Origin: Allocoprobacillus halotolerans
GTDB lineage: Bacteria; Bacillota_I; Bacilli_A; Erysipelotrichales; Coprobacillaceae
Direction: 5' to 3'
NCBI RefSeq assembly: GCF_024399475.1
Contig: NZ_CP101620.1
Span: 1,159,608-1,223,607 of the forward strand
Length of the DNA stretch: 64,000 nucleotides
Position 1 is the first letter of the stretch. Each line of letters begins with the position of its first letter. Positions 17,838-26,146 of this stretch are shown in pieces. A model generated the notes under the pieces. The model saw only the letters and a list, made by a program, of their open reading frames with translations. It did not search any database and was not told the origin of the DNA. The translations under genes were made by a program, and so were the position numbers.

Positions 17838-18501
17838 AACAAAGAAATATACACTTGTTTTTATTGTTGTATGCTTTGTTTTGATTGGTGGAGCAGGTAT
17901 TTATCATGCCTGCTTTGCACCAAGTCAAACATCTCAGCCAGTTGTAAAAACACCTGTTGAACAAGAAGTGATTGAACAGGAAGAAAAAACAGAACAAGAA
18001 AGTAAACAAGAAACTGAAAAATCTCAACAGACTCCTATATCAAAAGATAAGGAATCAATAACTCAAAAACAAGAATCCCAAACAACACAACAGACAGAAA
18101 CAACTTCACCAAGTAAAACAGAAACTTCAGAAGAAGAAACAACACCATCTCATTCGACAGAAACAGAGGAAGAAACAGAGATAGAAGAAGTGTCATCTGT
18201 TAATGTGACAATTACAGGTGTTGATAGTGTTATGGCTCAAGATTATATCGAATTTGAAGAAGGTATGAGTGCTTACGATGCACTAAAAATATTAGCTGAT
18301 AATTATGATATGTCAGTAAAAGTTTCTGGAGTTGGTCAAGCTGTTTATGTCAAAGGTATTAATGGACTCAATGAGTTTGATTATGGTGGTCGTTCAGGAT
18401 GGAAGTATAAAGTCAATGGATCTTATCCAAGTGTTGGAGCAGGTTCATATGTTTTAAAAGATGGTGATCAAGTTGAGTGGATCTATTCAACAAATGGATA
18501 A
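17830..18501 (+). CDS. Membrane-anchored DUF4430 (transcobalamin beta-domain-like) protein
   Basis: The 223-residue protein has an N-terminal membrane anchor (about residues 7-27), a long Gln/Glu/Thr/Ser-rich spacer (about 36-118) and a C-terminal domain of about 100 residues (VNVTITGVDSVMAQDYIEFE ... GGRSGWKYKVNGSYPSVGAG). This matches DUF4430, the fold of the small beta domain of transcobalamin and intrinsic factor. It overlaps the preceding gene by eight bases and the ECF gene by eight bases. With the upstream alpha/alpha-barrel protein it would make a two-part clamp around a corrinoid at the cell surface. The disordered spacer would let it span the wall. Confidence 0.75.
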   Translation: MNKTKKYTLVFIVVCFVLIGGAGIYHACFAPSQTSQPVVKTPVEQEVIEQEEKTEQESKQETEKSQQTPISKDKESITQKQESQTTQQTETTSPSKTETSEEETTPSHSTETEEETEIEEVSSVNVTITGVDSVMAQDYIEFEEGMSAYDALKILADNYDMSVKVSGVGQAVYVKGINGLNEFDYGGRSGWKYKVNGSYPSVGAGSYVLKDGDQVEWIYSTNG

Positions 18502-18996
18502 AGTTAAAGAAATAAGTTTAATTGGTATTTTAGCGGCAGTTAATATTGCTTCACGTATTGCTTTACAAGCTTTACCTAATATTAAACCCGTGACTTCCAT
18601 TATTATTATTTCAGTCATTGTTTTTGGATTAGCGTTTGGTATTAAACTGACACTTGTGACAACACTTGTATCCAATATGTATTTAGGTATGGGAATTTGG
18701 ACATTTTTTCAAATACTTGCATGGATAGCCATTTGTTTATTGACACAATGTGTTGTAGATATTTATAAAAGAAGAGATAAAAAGCCATCTCTTTTGGTGA
18801 TGGCTATTTTTTCTATGTTGATGGGTTATGTTTTTGGTTTTGTTGTTTCTTTAGAACAATTTGTTGTAGGGGGTTACCTTTGTTTATTGTTTATTATAGT
18901 GCTGGGTTGTTGTTTGATACTTTCCATGCGATAGGGAATTTATTTTTTTATCTCATTGGAGCACCGTTGTTATTTAAAATTTTTCAATATGTGTAA
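18494..18996 (+). CDS. ECF transporter S-component, probably for corrinoid, frameshifted
   Basis: The hydrophobic protein starts MDKVKEISLIGILAAVNIASR and has the ECF S-component look: about six membrane helices, each turn short, with no ATPase or permease domain of its own. The frame runs to 18934, but the conserved end (SAGLLFDTFHAIGN ... YLIGAPLLFKIFQYV) is in another frame ending at 18996. Adding one G to the G5 run at about 18869-18873 joins them (about 168 residues). It would dock onto the shared EcfA/EcfT module, encoded elsewhere. The B12 riboswitch upstream points to cobalamin or its precursors as substrate. Confidence 0.75.
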
Positions 18997-18998
18997 TT

Positions 18999-19028
18999 GG
19001 AGTTATCAAAGAGGATAACTCTTTTCTT
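18999..19028. terminator. Terminator between convergent operons
   Basis: GAGTTATC and GATAACTC form a hairpin with loop AAAGAG, followed by TTTTCTTT. It lies between the ECF gene and the convergent chromate transporter gene. Confidence 0.75.
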
Positions 19029-19597
19029 TATAAAAAAGGTTGTGTGATAAAATATTGTGCGACATTTAAAACACCAGCTAATATCATGACAAAAATAGGA
19101 TTCATCTTCCATTTTATAAGTAACAGCATACATATAGAAAAAATGATAACCATTTGAATTTTCAGTGTTTCTATAGAAATGCCTAATTCTCCAAAAAATG
19201 AAGATACAATAATTGTTAGACCGGCACTGGCAATTAAAGATACAACCGCCGGTCTTAATACATTTAAAACAGATTGTAAAGATTCCATTTTACGATATTT
19301 CATGTATAGCCATGCAATGACTGTAACAATAATGCAAGATGGTAAGATACATCCCAAAGTGGAAACAAGAGCACCAGGGAAACCAGCAATTTTTGTTCCT
19401 ACAAATGTTGCTGAATTAACCGCAATTGGTCCAGGTGTCATTTGTGAAATAGTGACTAAATCAGTAAATTCTGAAATTGTTAGCCAGTGATGTAATTCTA
19501 CAACTTGATTTTGGATAAGAGGCATAGCAGCATATCCACCACCAAAACTAAATGCTCCAATTTGTAGAAAACTTAAAAAGAGTTGTAAAAGTATCAT
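19028..19597 (-). CDS. Chromate transporter half-protein (CHR family)
   Basis: The protein is about 189 residues and starts MILLQLFLSFLQIGAFSFGGGYAAMPLI. FSFGGGYA and SQMTPGPIAVNSATFVG are the CHR-domain signatures. About six membrane helices are visible. Short CHR proteins act as pairs of opposite topology, and this one overlaps by four bases with a second half-protein upstream. I use the ATG at 19597 with AAAGGAG upstream. The family exports chromate in some bacteria; in anaerobes the physiological anion is unknown. Confidence 0.83.
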   Translation of the reverse strand: MILLQLFLSFLQIGAFSFGGGYAAMPLIQNQVVELHHWLTISEFTDLVTISQMTPGPIAVNSATFVGTKIAGFPGALVSTLGCILPSCIIVTVIAWLYMKYRKMESLQSVLNVLRPAVVSLIASAGLTIIVSSFFGELGISIETLKIQMVIIFSICMLLLIKWKMNPIFVMILAGVLNVAQYFITQPFL

Positions 19598-20154
19598 GAT
19601 TTCACGCTCCTTTTCAATAAGAAAGTCTTTATAAGTCCAATCAAAATGCAAATAAGAATAATATAAACAACATTGATATTAAAAACGTATGTTAAAATAA
19701 ATGAGAAAAACATAATAAATAGAGAAAAAATATTATTTTCATGAACTATCCCAGCTGCCATTTCATAAACAACTGCTCCAATCACTGCGCCGACACCAGC
19801 TTGCATACCTTCTAACATTAATGAAACTATTAGATTAGTACGAAAGGCTTCATAACAAAATGATAATAAAGAAATGACAACAAATGGGGGAATTATTGTC
19901 GCAATGACAGAAATAATGATTCCTAAAATTCCAGCTAATTTGTATCCAACAACAATAGCGCCATTGACAGCGATAGCTCCAGGTGATGATTGTGCAATGG
20001 CAATTAAATCTAACATTTCATCTTCATCAATCCAATGATATTCACTTACAAATTTTTTACGCATTAATGTCACAATGACATATCCGCCACCAAAGGTGAA
20101 AGCACTCAAATATAAAGTTGAAAGAAATAAAGTTAATAGTTTTTTCTTTTGCAT
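19594..20154 (-). CDS. Chromate transporter half-protein (CHR family), first of the pair
   Basis: The protein is about 186 residues, with SAFTFGGGYVIVTLMRKKF and AQSSPGAIAVNGAIVVGYKL, both CHR-domain motifs, and about six hydrophobic helices. The start is the ATG at 20154, with GGAGG upstream; an in-frame start at 20178 has no ribosome site. Its stop shares ATGA with the start of the second half, so the two are translated together and probably form a heterodimer. Confidence 0.83.
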   Translation of the reverse strand: MQKKKLLTLFLSTLYLSAFTFGGGYVIVTLMRKKFVSEYHWIDEDEMLDLIAIAQSSPGAIAVNGAIVVGYKLAGILGIIISVIATIIPPFVVISLLSFCYEAFRTNLIVSLMLEGMQAGVGAVIGAVVYEMAAGIVHENNIFSLFIMFFSFILTYVFNINVVYIILICILIGLIKTFLLKRSVKS

Positions 20155-20348
20155 AATGACAACCTCCGTTATTATCATACAAAAACTTGAAAAATATGTA
20201 AATCTTATTATTTGATGTTTGAGAGTATTGTGGAAGTGAAAATGATATATTTTGTAAAATATTTGTTAGAACACTATTTTTTTGTTAAAATATAAGCGAA
20301 TAGAAACAATAAGAAAAGAAAAAATAATTGTATAGAAGAGATAGAAAT

Positions 20349-20702
20349 ATGAATCAAAAGGTATTAAAAGATGTGGGTATTGATGTGGAAGATGCATTAT
20401 CTAGAATGATGGGAAACGAAAATTTATTTAAATGTATGATGTCAAGATTTGTTGATGATCCAACATATCATCAACTATTGAGTGCTATTAAAGATGATAA
20501 TCAAGAAGAAATCTTTCGTCATGCTCATACATTAAAAGAAATTTGTGCAAATCTATCAATCAAACCACTAGAAGATTTGTTTGTTAGACAAGTTTAATTC
20601 ATTAGAAATGATGATTTAAAGGTGGCTTTATCATTAATGGGAGAAATTGATAATAAATATAATCAAACAATTCATGCGATTCAAGAAGTTTTTCAAGATT
20701 AG
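20349..20702 (+). pseudogene. Hpt (histidine phosphotransfer) domain protein with an internal stop
   Basis: The reading frame starts MNQKVLKDVGIDVEDALSRMMG and includes the Hpt motif HAHTLKEICANLSIKPLEDL, with the phospho-accepting histidine context HTLKE. A TAA at 20595 interrupts it, yet the same frame continues as FIRNDDLKVALSLMGEIDN to a second stop at 20702, completing the four-helix domain (118 codons). A single G-to-T change (GAA to TAA) would explain it. Unlike most breaks in this window it is a nonsense change, not a homopolymer slip. No sensor kinase or response regulator lies nearby. Confidence 0.65.
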
Positions 20703-20834
20703 TTGTATGAATTGGCTATAGAATATGTTTTGTTTGATGTTCTCTTATTGATGTTGAAGAAAAAGTGTTGTATTTTTATGTTGATTGTGATAGTATTGTT
20801 ATGCTAATGTATAAAAAGAAAAGGAGGTACGACA

Positions 20835-21056
20835 ATGGTTTTAAATATTTTACTCGTTTTAGTTTCAGTAGCTCTTATTGTTGTATGCCTATTACAAAGT
20901 GGAAAATCTGATGGTGTTGTTAATGCTTTGACAGGTCAAAGCTCTAACCTATTTGCCCACCAAAAAGAACGTGGAGCTGATTTGGTTTTAACACGAATAA
21001 CTATTGGACTTGCAATTGCATTTTTTGTTCTTGCAATCTTAATTAGAATGGGTTAA
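20835..21056 (+). CDS. secG: Preprotein translocase subunit SecG
   Basis: This 73-residue protein has two membrane helices around the conserved LLQSGKSDGVVNALTGQSSN loop and ends with a hydrophobic segment, as in Gram-positive SecG. It assists the SecYE channel. AAAGGAGG precedes the ATG. The order secG-rnr-smpB-ssrA is widespread in Firmicutes and supports the call. Confidence 0.92.
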   Translation: MVLNILLVLVSVALIVVCLLQSGKSDGVVNALTGQSSNLFAHQKERGADLVLTRITIGLAIAFFVLAILIRMG

Positions 21057-21061
21057 TCATT

Positions 21062-21090
21062 AGGGCACTTTGATGTGTCCTCTTTTTATT
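21062..21090 (+). terminator. Terminator or attenuator between secG and rnr
   Basis: AGGGCAC and GTGTCCT (with one G-T pair) form a hairpin followed by CTTTTTATT. It may end secG transcripts partially, since rnr follows closely. Confidence 0.65.
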
Positions 21091-21120
21091 AATTGGATAA
21101 ACTAAAAGTGAGGTGAAAAA

Positions 21121-23238
21121 ATGAAAGAAGAAATATTAGAGTTATTGGCTGATCGTAATTATACAAGAAGAAAGATTCAAGAATTAGCTGAACATTTTCA
21201 TATGATGGATACACAGGATTATGTATCGTTTATTAAATTGATTAATGAAATGGAAGATGAAGGACTCATTATTAGAAGTCGTATTAATGACTATTATTTA
21301 ATTAATCAACTTCAATATTATAAAGGTGTTTTAGAATTAAATAAACGTGGTTTTGGTTTTGTGAAAGTGGATGAAGAAAGAGAATTTTATATTCATGATT
21401 CTCAGATGAAAGATGCGCTTAACCATGATACGGTGTTGATAGAAAAAATCAAGTCACATGGACAACGTGAAGAAGGACGTGTTGTACGTGTTCTTAAACG
21501 AGGACAGTTAAGATATGTTGGAGAAGTTAAACGAGGACGTAAAGATTATATTGTAAAAACTGATGATCAAAAGTTTGATAAACCAATTATTGTAGATTCA
21601 GCACATATGCATGGAGCGATGCCAGGACATAAGGTTGTTGTGGAAATTAAAACTTTTAAACCACAAATCAAAGGTGATATTGTAAAGATTATTGGACATC
21701 GTAATGATCCAGGTGTGGATATTTTATCTATTGTTCATGCACATGATGTGGATATTGAATTCCCTAAGGAAGTCTATGAACAGATTGAAGATATTCAAGA
21801 TGAAATTGATCCAAGTGATATTAAAAATCGTAGAGATTTAAGAACTGAATTAATTGTCACAATTGATGGTGATGATGCAAAAGATTTAGATGATGCTATT
21901 TCTTTGAAAAAATTAGAAAATGGACATTATCAATTAGGTGTACATATTGCAGATGTGTCTTATTATGTGTCAGAAAATTCACCATTGGATAAAGAAGCAA
22001 TTAAAAGAGGAACGTCTATTTATTTAGTTGATCGTGTGATTCCTATGCTACCACATAAGCTATCTAATGGAATTTGTTCATTAAATCCTCGCGCTGATCG
22101 TTATACAATTAGTTGTATCATGGAAATTAATAAACATGGTGAAGTAGTTAACCATGAAATTATTCCATCTGTGATTCATTCTTCTTATCGTATGACATAT
22201 AATAATGTGAATAAGATTTTAGATGGTGACCAAGAGTTACAAAAAGAATATGCACCAGCAGTTCCATTGTTTTTCTTGATGCAGGAACTAGCAACTTTAT
22301 TAAGAAAAACACGTGATGAACGCGGGGCTATCGACTTTGATGTGGATGAAGCCAAGGTGCTTGTGGATAAAACAGGAACACCTACAGATGTTGTATTAAG
22401 AACACGTGGAACTTCTGATAAAATTATTGAAGAATTTATGTTGAAAGCGAATGAAACAGTTGCCGAACATTTTAAATGGATGGATTTACCATTTATTTAT
22501 CGTGTTCATGAACAACCAAAATTGAAAAAACTTCAACAATTTGCCAATATTGTAAAACCTTTAGGATATACAATTAAAGGTTCATTAGAACATGTTTTTC
22601 CTAATGAACTAAATGCAATTATTCAAGCTTCCAAAGGAACTGAAGAACATGTCATTGTCTCAACGTTATTATTAAGATGTATGCAAAAAGCACGTTATGA
22701 TGCTAAGTGTTTAGGACATTTTGGTTTGGCTGATGAGTATTATACACATTTTACTTCACCAATTCGACGTTATCCGGATTTATTGGTTCATCGTTTAATT
22801 CGTACATTCCTATTTAAACAGGATTATAAACAGACTGCTCATTTTGAAGAAGTGATTCCTGAATTGGCTGAACAATCTTCTTTAAGAGAAAAAGAGGCTG
22901 TGGATATTGAACGAGAAGTGACTGATATGAAGATGGCTGAGTATATGTCAAAACATATTGGGGAAGAATTTGAAGGAATGATTTCTTCAGTGACTTCTTT
23001 TGGTTTCTTTGTTGAATTACAGAATACAATTGATGGTTTGGTTCATATTACTGATTTAACTGATGATTATTATCATTATAATGAAGAACAAATGATCTTG
23101 ACTGGAGAAAGAACAGGTAAGATATTTAAATTATCTGATAAAGTCAAAGTTAGAGTTGTAGCTTGTGATAAAAAAGAACGTACAATTGATTTTGAAGTTG
23201 TAGGAATGGAGTCAAGAAAGAAAAAACGAAGATTGTGA
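21121..23238 (+). CDS. rnr: Ribonuclease R
   Basis: The 705-residue protein has an N-terminal winged-helix segment (about 1-60), cold-shock domains, the RNB catalytic core with DGDDAKDLDDAISL (the aspartates that bind magnesium) and DRVIPMLPHKLSNGICSLNP, and a C-terminal S1 domain (GEEFEGMISSVTSFGFFVEL). It degrades structured RNA 3' to 5' and works with tmRNA, encoded just downstream. The frame ends KKKRRL. Adding one A to the A6 run near 23222 would instead extend it to 23327 with a Lys/Arg-rich tail, as is usual for RNase R, so the true end may be there. Confidence 0.93.
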   Translation: MKEEILELLADRNYTRRKIQELAEHFHMMDTQDYVSFIKLINEMEDEGLIIRSRINDYYLINQLQYYKGVLELNKRGFGFVKVDEEREFYIHDSQMKDALNHDTVLIEKIKSHGQREEGRVVRVLKRGQLRYVGEVKRGRKDYIVKTDDQKFDKPIIVDSAHMHGAMPGHKVVVEIKTFKPQIKGDIVKIIGHRNDPGVDILSIVHAHDVDIEFPKEVYEQIEDIQDEIDPSDIKNRRDLRTELIVTIDGDDAKDLDDAISLKKLENGHYQLGVHIADVSYYVSENSPLDKEAIKRGTSIYLVDRVIPMLPHKLSNGICSLNPRADRYTISCIMEINKHGEVVNHEIIPSVIHSSYRMTYNNVNKILDGDQELQKEYAPAVPLFFLMQELATLLRKTRDERGAIDFDVDEAKVLVDKTGTPTDVVLRTRGTSDKIIEEFMLKANETVAEHFKWMDLPFIYRVHEQPKLKKLQQFANIVKPLGYTIKGSLEHVFPNELNAIIQASKGTEEHVIVSTLLLRCMQKARYDAKCLGHFGLADEYYTHFTSPIRRYPDLLVHRLIRTFLFKQDYKQTAHFEEVIPELAEQSSLREKEAVDIEREVTDMKMAEYMSKHIGEEFEGMISSVTSFGFFVELQNTIDGLVHITDLTDDYYHYNEEQMILTGERTGKIFKLSDKVKVRVVACDKKERTIDFEVVGMESRKKKRRL

Positions 23239-23343
23239 AAATTAATGATAGAAAAGTAAAGACAAAACGAACAAAAAAGGGTAAAATAAATAAGTCTAAT
23301 AAAAGACAAACAAGAAGACATAGATAGAAAGGATGTGATATGC

Positions 23344-23790
23344 ATGAAGATTGTGACACAAAATAAGAAAGCTTTTCATGATTACTTTATTTTAGAAACA
23401 TATGAAGCTGGAATAGAATTAAAAGGGACAGAAATTAAATCTGTTCGTTTGGGTCATGTGAATTTAAAAGATGCTTTTATTCGTATGAAAAATGATGAAG
23501 CATTTATTGAAAACATGCATATTGCTCCTTATGAACAAGGAAATATCTTTAATCATGAGCCACTTCGTAATAGAAAATTATTGTTGCATAAAAAGCAAAT
23601 TAAGAAATTACAAAGAGAAGTGAAAGAAAATGGTTTAACGATTGTTCCAACGAAACTTTATTTTAATACGTCTAAATTAAAAGTAGAGATTGCTTTGGCT
23701 CGAGGTAAAAAATTGTATGACAAACGTCAGGATTTAAAAGCCAAAGATGCGAAAAGAGATATGGAAAGAGCATTGAAAAATGCTTACTAA
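23344..23790 (+). CDS. smpB: SsrA-binding protein SmpB
   Basis: This 148-residue protein has [21 protein letters not shown]-type motifs near the N-terminus, [16 protein letters not shown] in the middle and a basic tail beginning [16 protein letters not shown]. It binds tmRNA and brings it to stalled ribosomes. I start it at the ATG at 23344, with AAAGGATG upstream. The tmRNA gene begins two bases after its stop, which is the classical arrangement. Confidence 0.95.
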   Translation: MKIVTQNKKAFHDYFILETYEAGIELKGTEIKSVRLGHVNLKDAFIRMKNDEAFIENMHIAPYEQGNIFNHEPLRNRKLLLHKKQIKKLQREVKENGLTIVPTKLYFNTSKLKVEIALARGKKLYDKRQDLKAKDAKRDMERALKNAY

Positions 23791-23791
23791 T

Positions 23792-24146
23792 GGGGGCGTC
23801 TTGGATTCGACAGGGGTCAGTTTGAATGGAACTGCAGCCGTGGGCATACGTTAATTGCAAACAAAAAATATCTGGAAACAGACAACAATTATCTTTCGCT
23901 TGCTAGTCGACGTTAGACTTTAGCGAATATCAGCCTATAACATACCTATGGTTATAGAACTGGTAAAATATCTAATAGGTTAAGGGTATAAAGGGTCTGA
24001 CTTTATATCACGAAAATCAACAGAATCGCTAAGTGAAAGACTGCTTGTGGATCGTAGCTTAGTTAAATTCATTCGACAAGATAAGCTGTAGACGTTTCAT
24101 ATGGGACGGCTTTTGGACAGGGGTTCGATTCCCCTCGCCTCCACCA
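23792..24146 (+). ncRNA. ssrA: Transfer-messenger RNA (tmRNA)
   Basis: The gene begins GGGGGCGTCTTGGATTCGAC and ends with GGGTTCGATTCCCCTCGCCTCC followed by an encoded ACCA. The seven-base acceptor stem (GGGGGCG with CGCCTCC, one G-U) and the T-arm are intact, giving about 355 nt. The tag probably starts at GCA (23857). That frame reads ANKKYLETDNNYLSLASRR before a stop, which lacks the usual hydrophobic Ala-Ala end; adding one A to the nearby A6 run gives a different ending (LSFAC). The tag peptide is therefore uncertain, but the RNA identity is not. Confidence 0.95.
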
Positions 24147-24377
24147 AATTTAATGTGCAATGTGGATGTCGTTGAAATTGTGTCGATATAATCAACATAA
24201 TTTCGATTTTTCATTCATTCTTAAAAAGTCTATTTACCGTGTATGTCATCCTAAAATAATGGGATTTCAAGCACTAAAAATAGACCTTTTTTTATTGGAG
24301 TTTGTGCAATCTGTATGTCACATTTTTATAAATAAATTGATGTTTATATAGACATTAAATCGTTTTTGTGATGATAA
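24147..24377. other. Intergenic region after ssrA
   Basis: This stretch is A+T-rich with no convincing gene. A 63-codon frame starting at 24160 has no good ribosome site or recognisable similarity and I do not accept it. The IS target duplication begins at 24378. Confidence 0.5.
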
Positions 24378-24588
24378 TATAAAAGGGTAGAGTCAAAAAT
24401 CTATGAAAGTTTTACTCTTTGCAACTTTACAAAGTGTACGATGACTCTGGCAGGATGCATTTATTTGAAAATCTTTCTTTGTCTTTTTCCAAAATTTACG
24501 GACTGCCATCTTTCCAATAAAAAAGCCCATTTTTGGGCGCAATGAGGGTATCGTTTCTCACGTCATTTTTTTAAAAATGGTGAACTTT

Positions 24589-26146
24589 CTATGCTGCGTG
24601 ATATTGTGAGCTGTACTCGATAAGTTGCAGCCATCTGTCAGGCATAAGCATATCCTTTTTGAACAGACCGTCATCAACAGGCGTCTTATAGTTCAGTGCT
24701 GAATGCCTTCTTAAGAAATTGAAGAAGCATACAAACAGGACCATATAACTATTTGCACATTCAAGCCTGTCATAGCCATTTGTTCCCTGATAGTTTTGCT
24801 TGTATGTCCTGTTGAGGCGCTCCTCAATCTGCTTGAAAGGTCTGTATTTCTGTGATTCCTCATCAAGATTCTTTACACCGATGACCTGATGCAGGTCAAA
24901 CTTGATTCCATTGATTTCAAAGAAAACCTGTGCTGCATTATAGATTGGATTCCCATCTGTTATAAGAGTCATGTCATCTGGGATTTCACTGTAATGACTT
25001 AGACACTCATAAATAGATGTACAGGCACATTTTGTATCTCTTACGGGATAAATTGTGTAAGAAGTGATGATCTTTGTCTTGGGATCAGACCAGAAGAACA
25101 CGTAATGATTCTTGCCTCTTATCTTAATATAGGTTTCATCGCCGGACAATATGGAGCCAAGCCTGTATGGATACCTGTCAACAAGAGGCTTGACCAGACG
25201 TGATACAGTTGTCGCATAGTTGATGACTGTCTGGTGTGATATTTTAAAGCCATGGACTTCCCTGATGATCAGTGCAGTCTTTCTTGAAGAAAGACCATAG
25301 TTGACGTAATAGGTCAATGCCAATCCAAGGATTCTGTGATCAAAATGAATTCTTGAAAGATTGACAGGAGTTGTGATGTTTTCTTCAGCCTTTTTAAGAC
25401 TGTCAAGATTGAACTTGAAGTCACGATAGTGATAGCGAAGCCTGTACTGATTGCTTGAAGTCAGAAGGTGTTCTCCCTTTCCTTCATCGACAAGCTTTTT
25501 GTTTTTGATGTAATAGGGGCATTTCATGCTTGGGCATACAAAAACAAGATATCCCTGGCGGTCGTGCTTCATATCAAGCTTTTTGCCACAATGAGGACAG
25601 AAGATGCCCGTTTCACCGGAAAGAGAGATCTTCAGGGAGAATGTCTGGCAGCATACCTTGCACATGAACTGACCGCGACCATTGTTGTCATAGATATATT
25701 CATGAGGAGCACCACAAAAAGGGCAGACACCCTTAAAGTCAAAATTATTGTTTCTTCTGTTGACAGGCTTGATAGGACGACCATCCTTTAATGCATTTCT
25801 AAGAATATCTTCAAAACTCAGCTGAACAGGTGCTTCCTTTTTGAAGACAGGAGGCTCGTCAATTTTAAAGTCGGCATAAGGAATGGTATGATCATTCTTA
25901 TTGGATTTCTTTAATTTCTTAAACTCTTTTTTAAGAGTGGGATTGATGTGTTTATCAAAGAAATCAATCATCCAGTCGAGATGGATTGTCACCTGCTCAA
26001 GGTGATAAATAAAATCAGAGGAATTAAGATGATACTCAACAGAATGAGGGATAGACTTTATCAACTGAAAGAAATCAATATATTTGGAAAACTTAAAGTT
26101 AGATTTAGAAAAAGAATTTAAATTATTTAAGATATGTGTTATAGTA
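24589..26146 (-). CDS. Zinc-ribbon DDE transposase of the outer IS, separated from its start codon
   Basis: The protein, about 519 residues, has CPFCGAPH and CPHCGKKLD zinc ribbons, an HTH segment and a DDE catalytic domain: D in GDETYIKIRGKNHYVFFWSD, D in LITDGNPIYNAAQ, E in FKQIEERLNRTYKQN. It ends NRTYKQ...DRWLQLIEYSSQYH. The natural start (MNTITHILNN) is now at 28241, because an IS1634-type element inserted after the second codon. A TTG at 26064 might still start a slightly shortened protein. The catalytic part is undamaged. Confidence 0.75.
25986..26146. repeat. 161-bp direct repeat, left copy (target duplication)
   Basis: Bases 25986-26146 are identical, as far as I can read, to 28076-28236. 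The copies abut the two ends of the IS1634-type element exactly, so they are its target-site duplication, unusually long but in keeping with this IS family. The left copy holds the first codons of the outer IS transposase. Confidence 0.85.

Noticed and set aside
24160-24351. A 63-codon plus-strand frame after ssrA
   Set aside because: No ribosome site, no recognisable motif, and it lies in A+T-rich intergenic DNA where such frames arise by chance.
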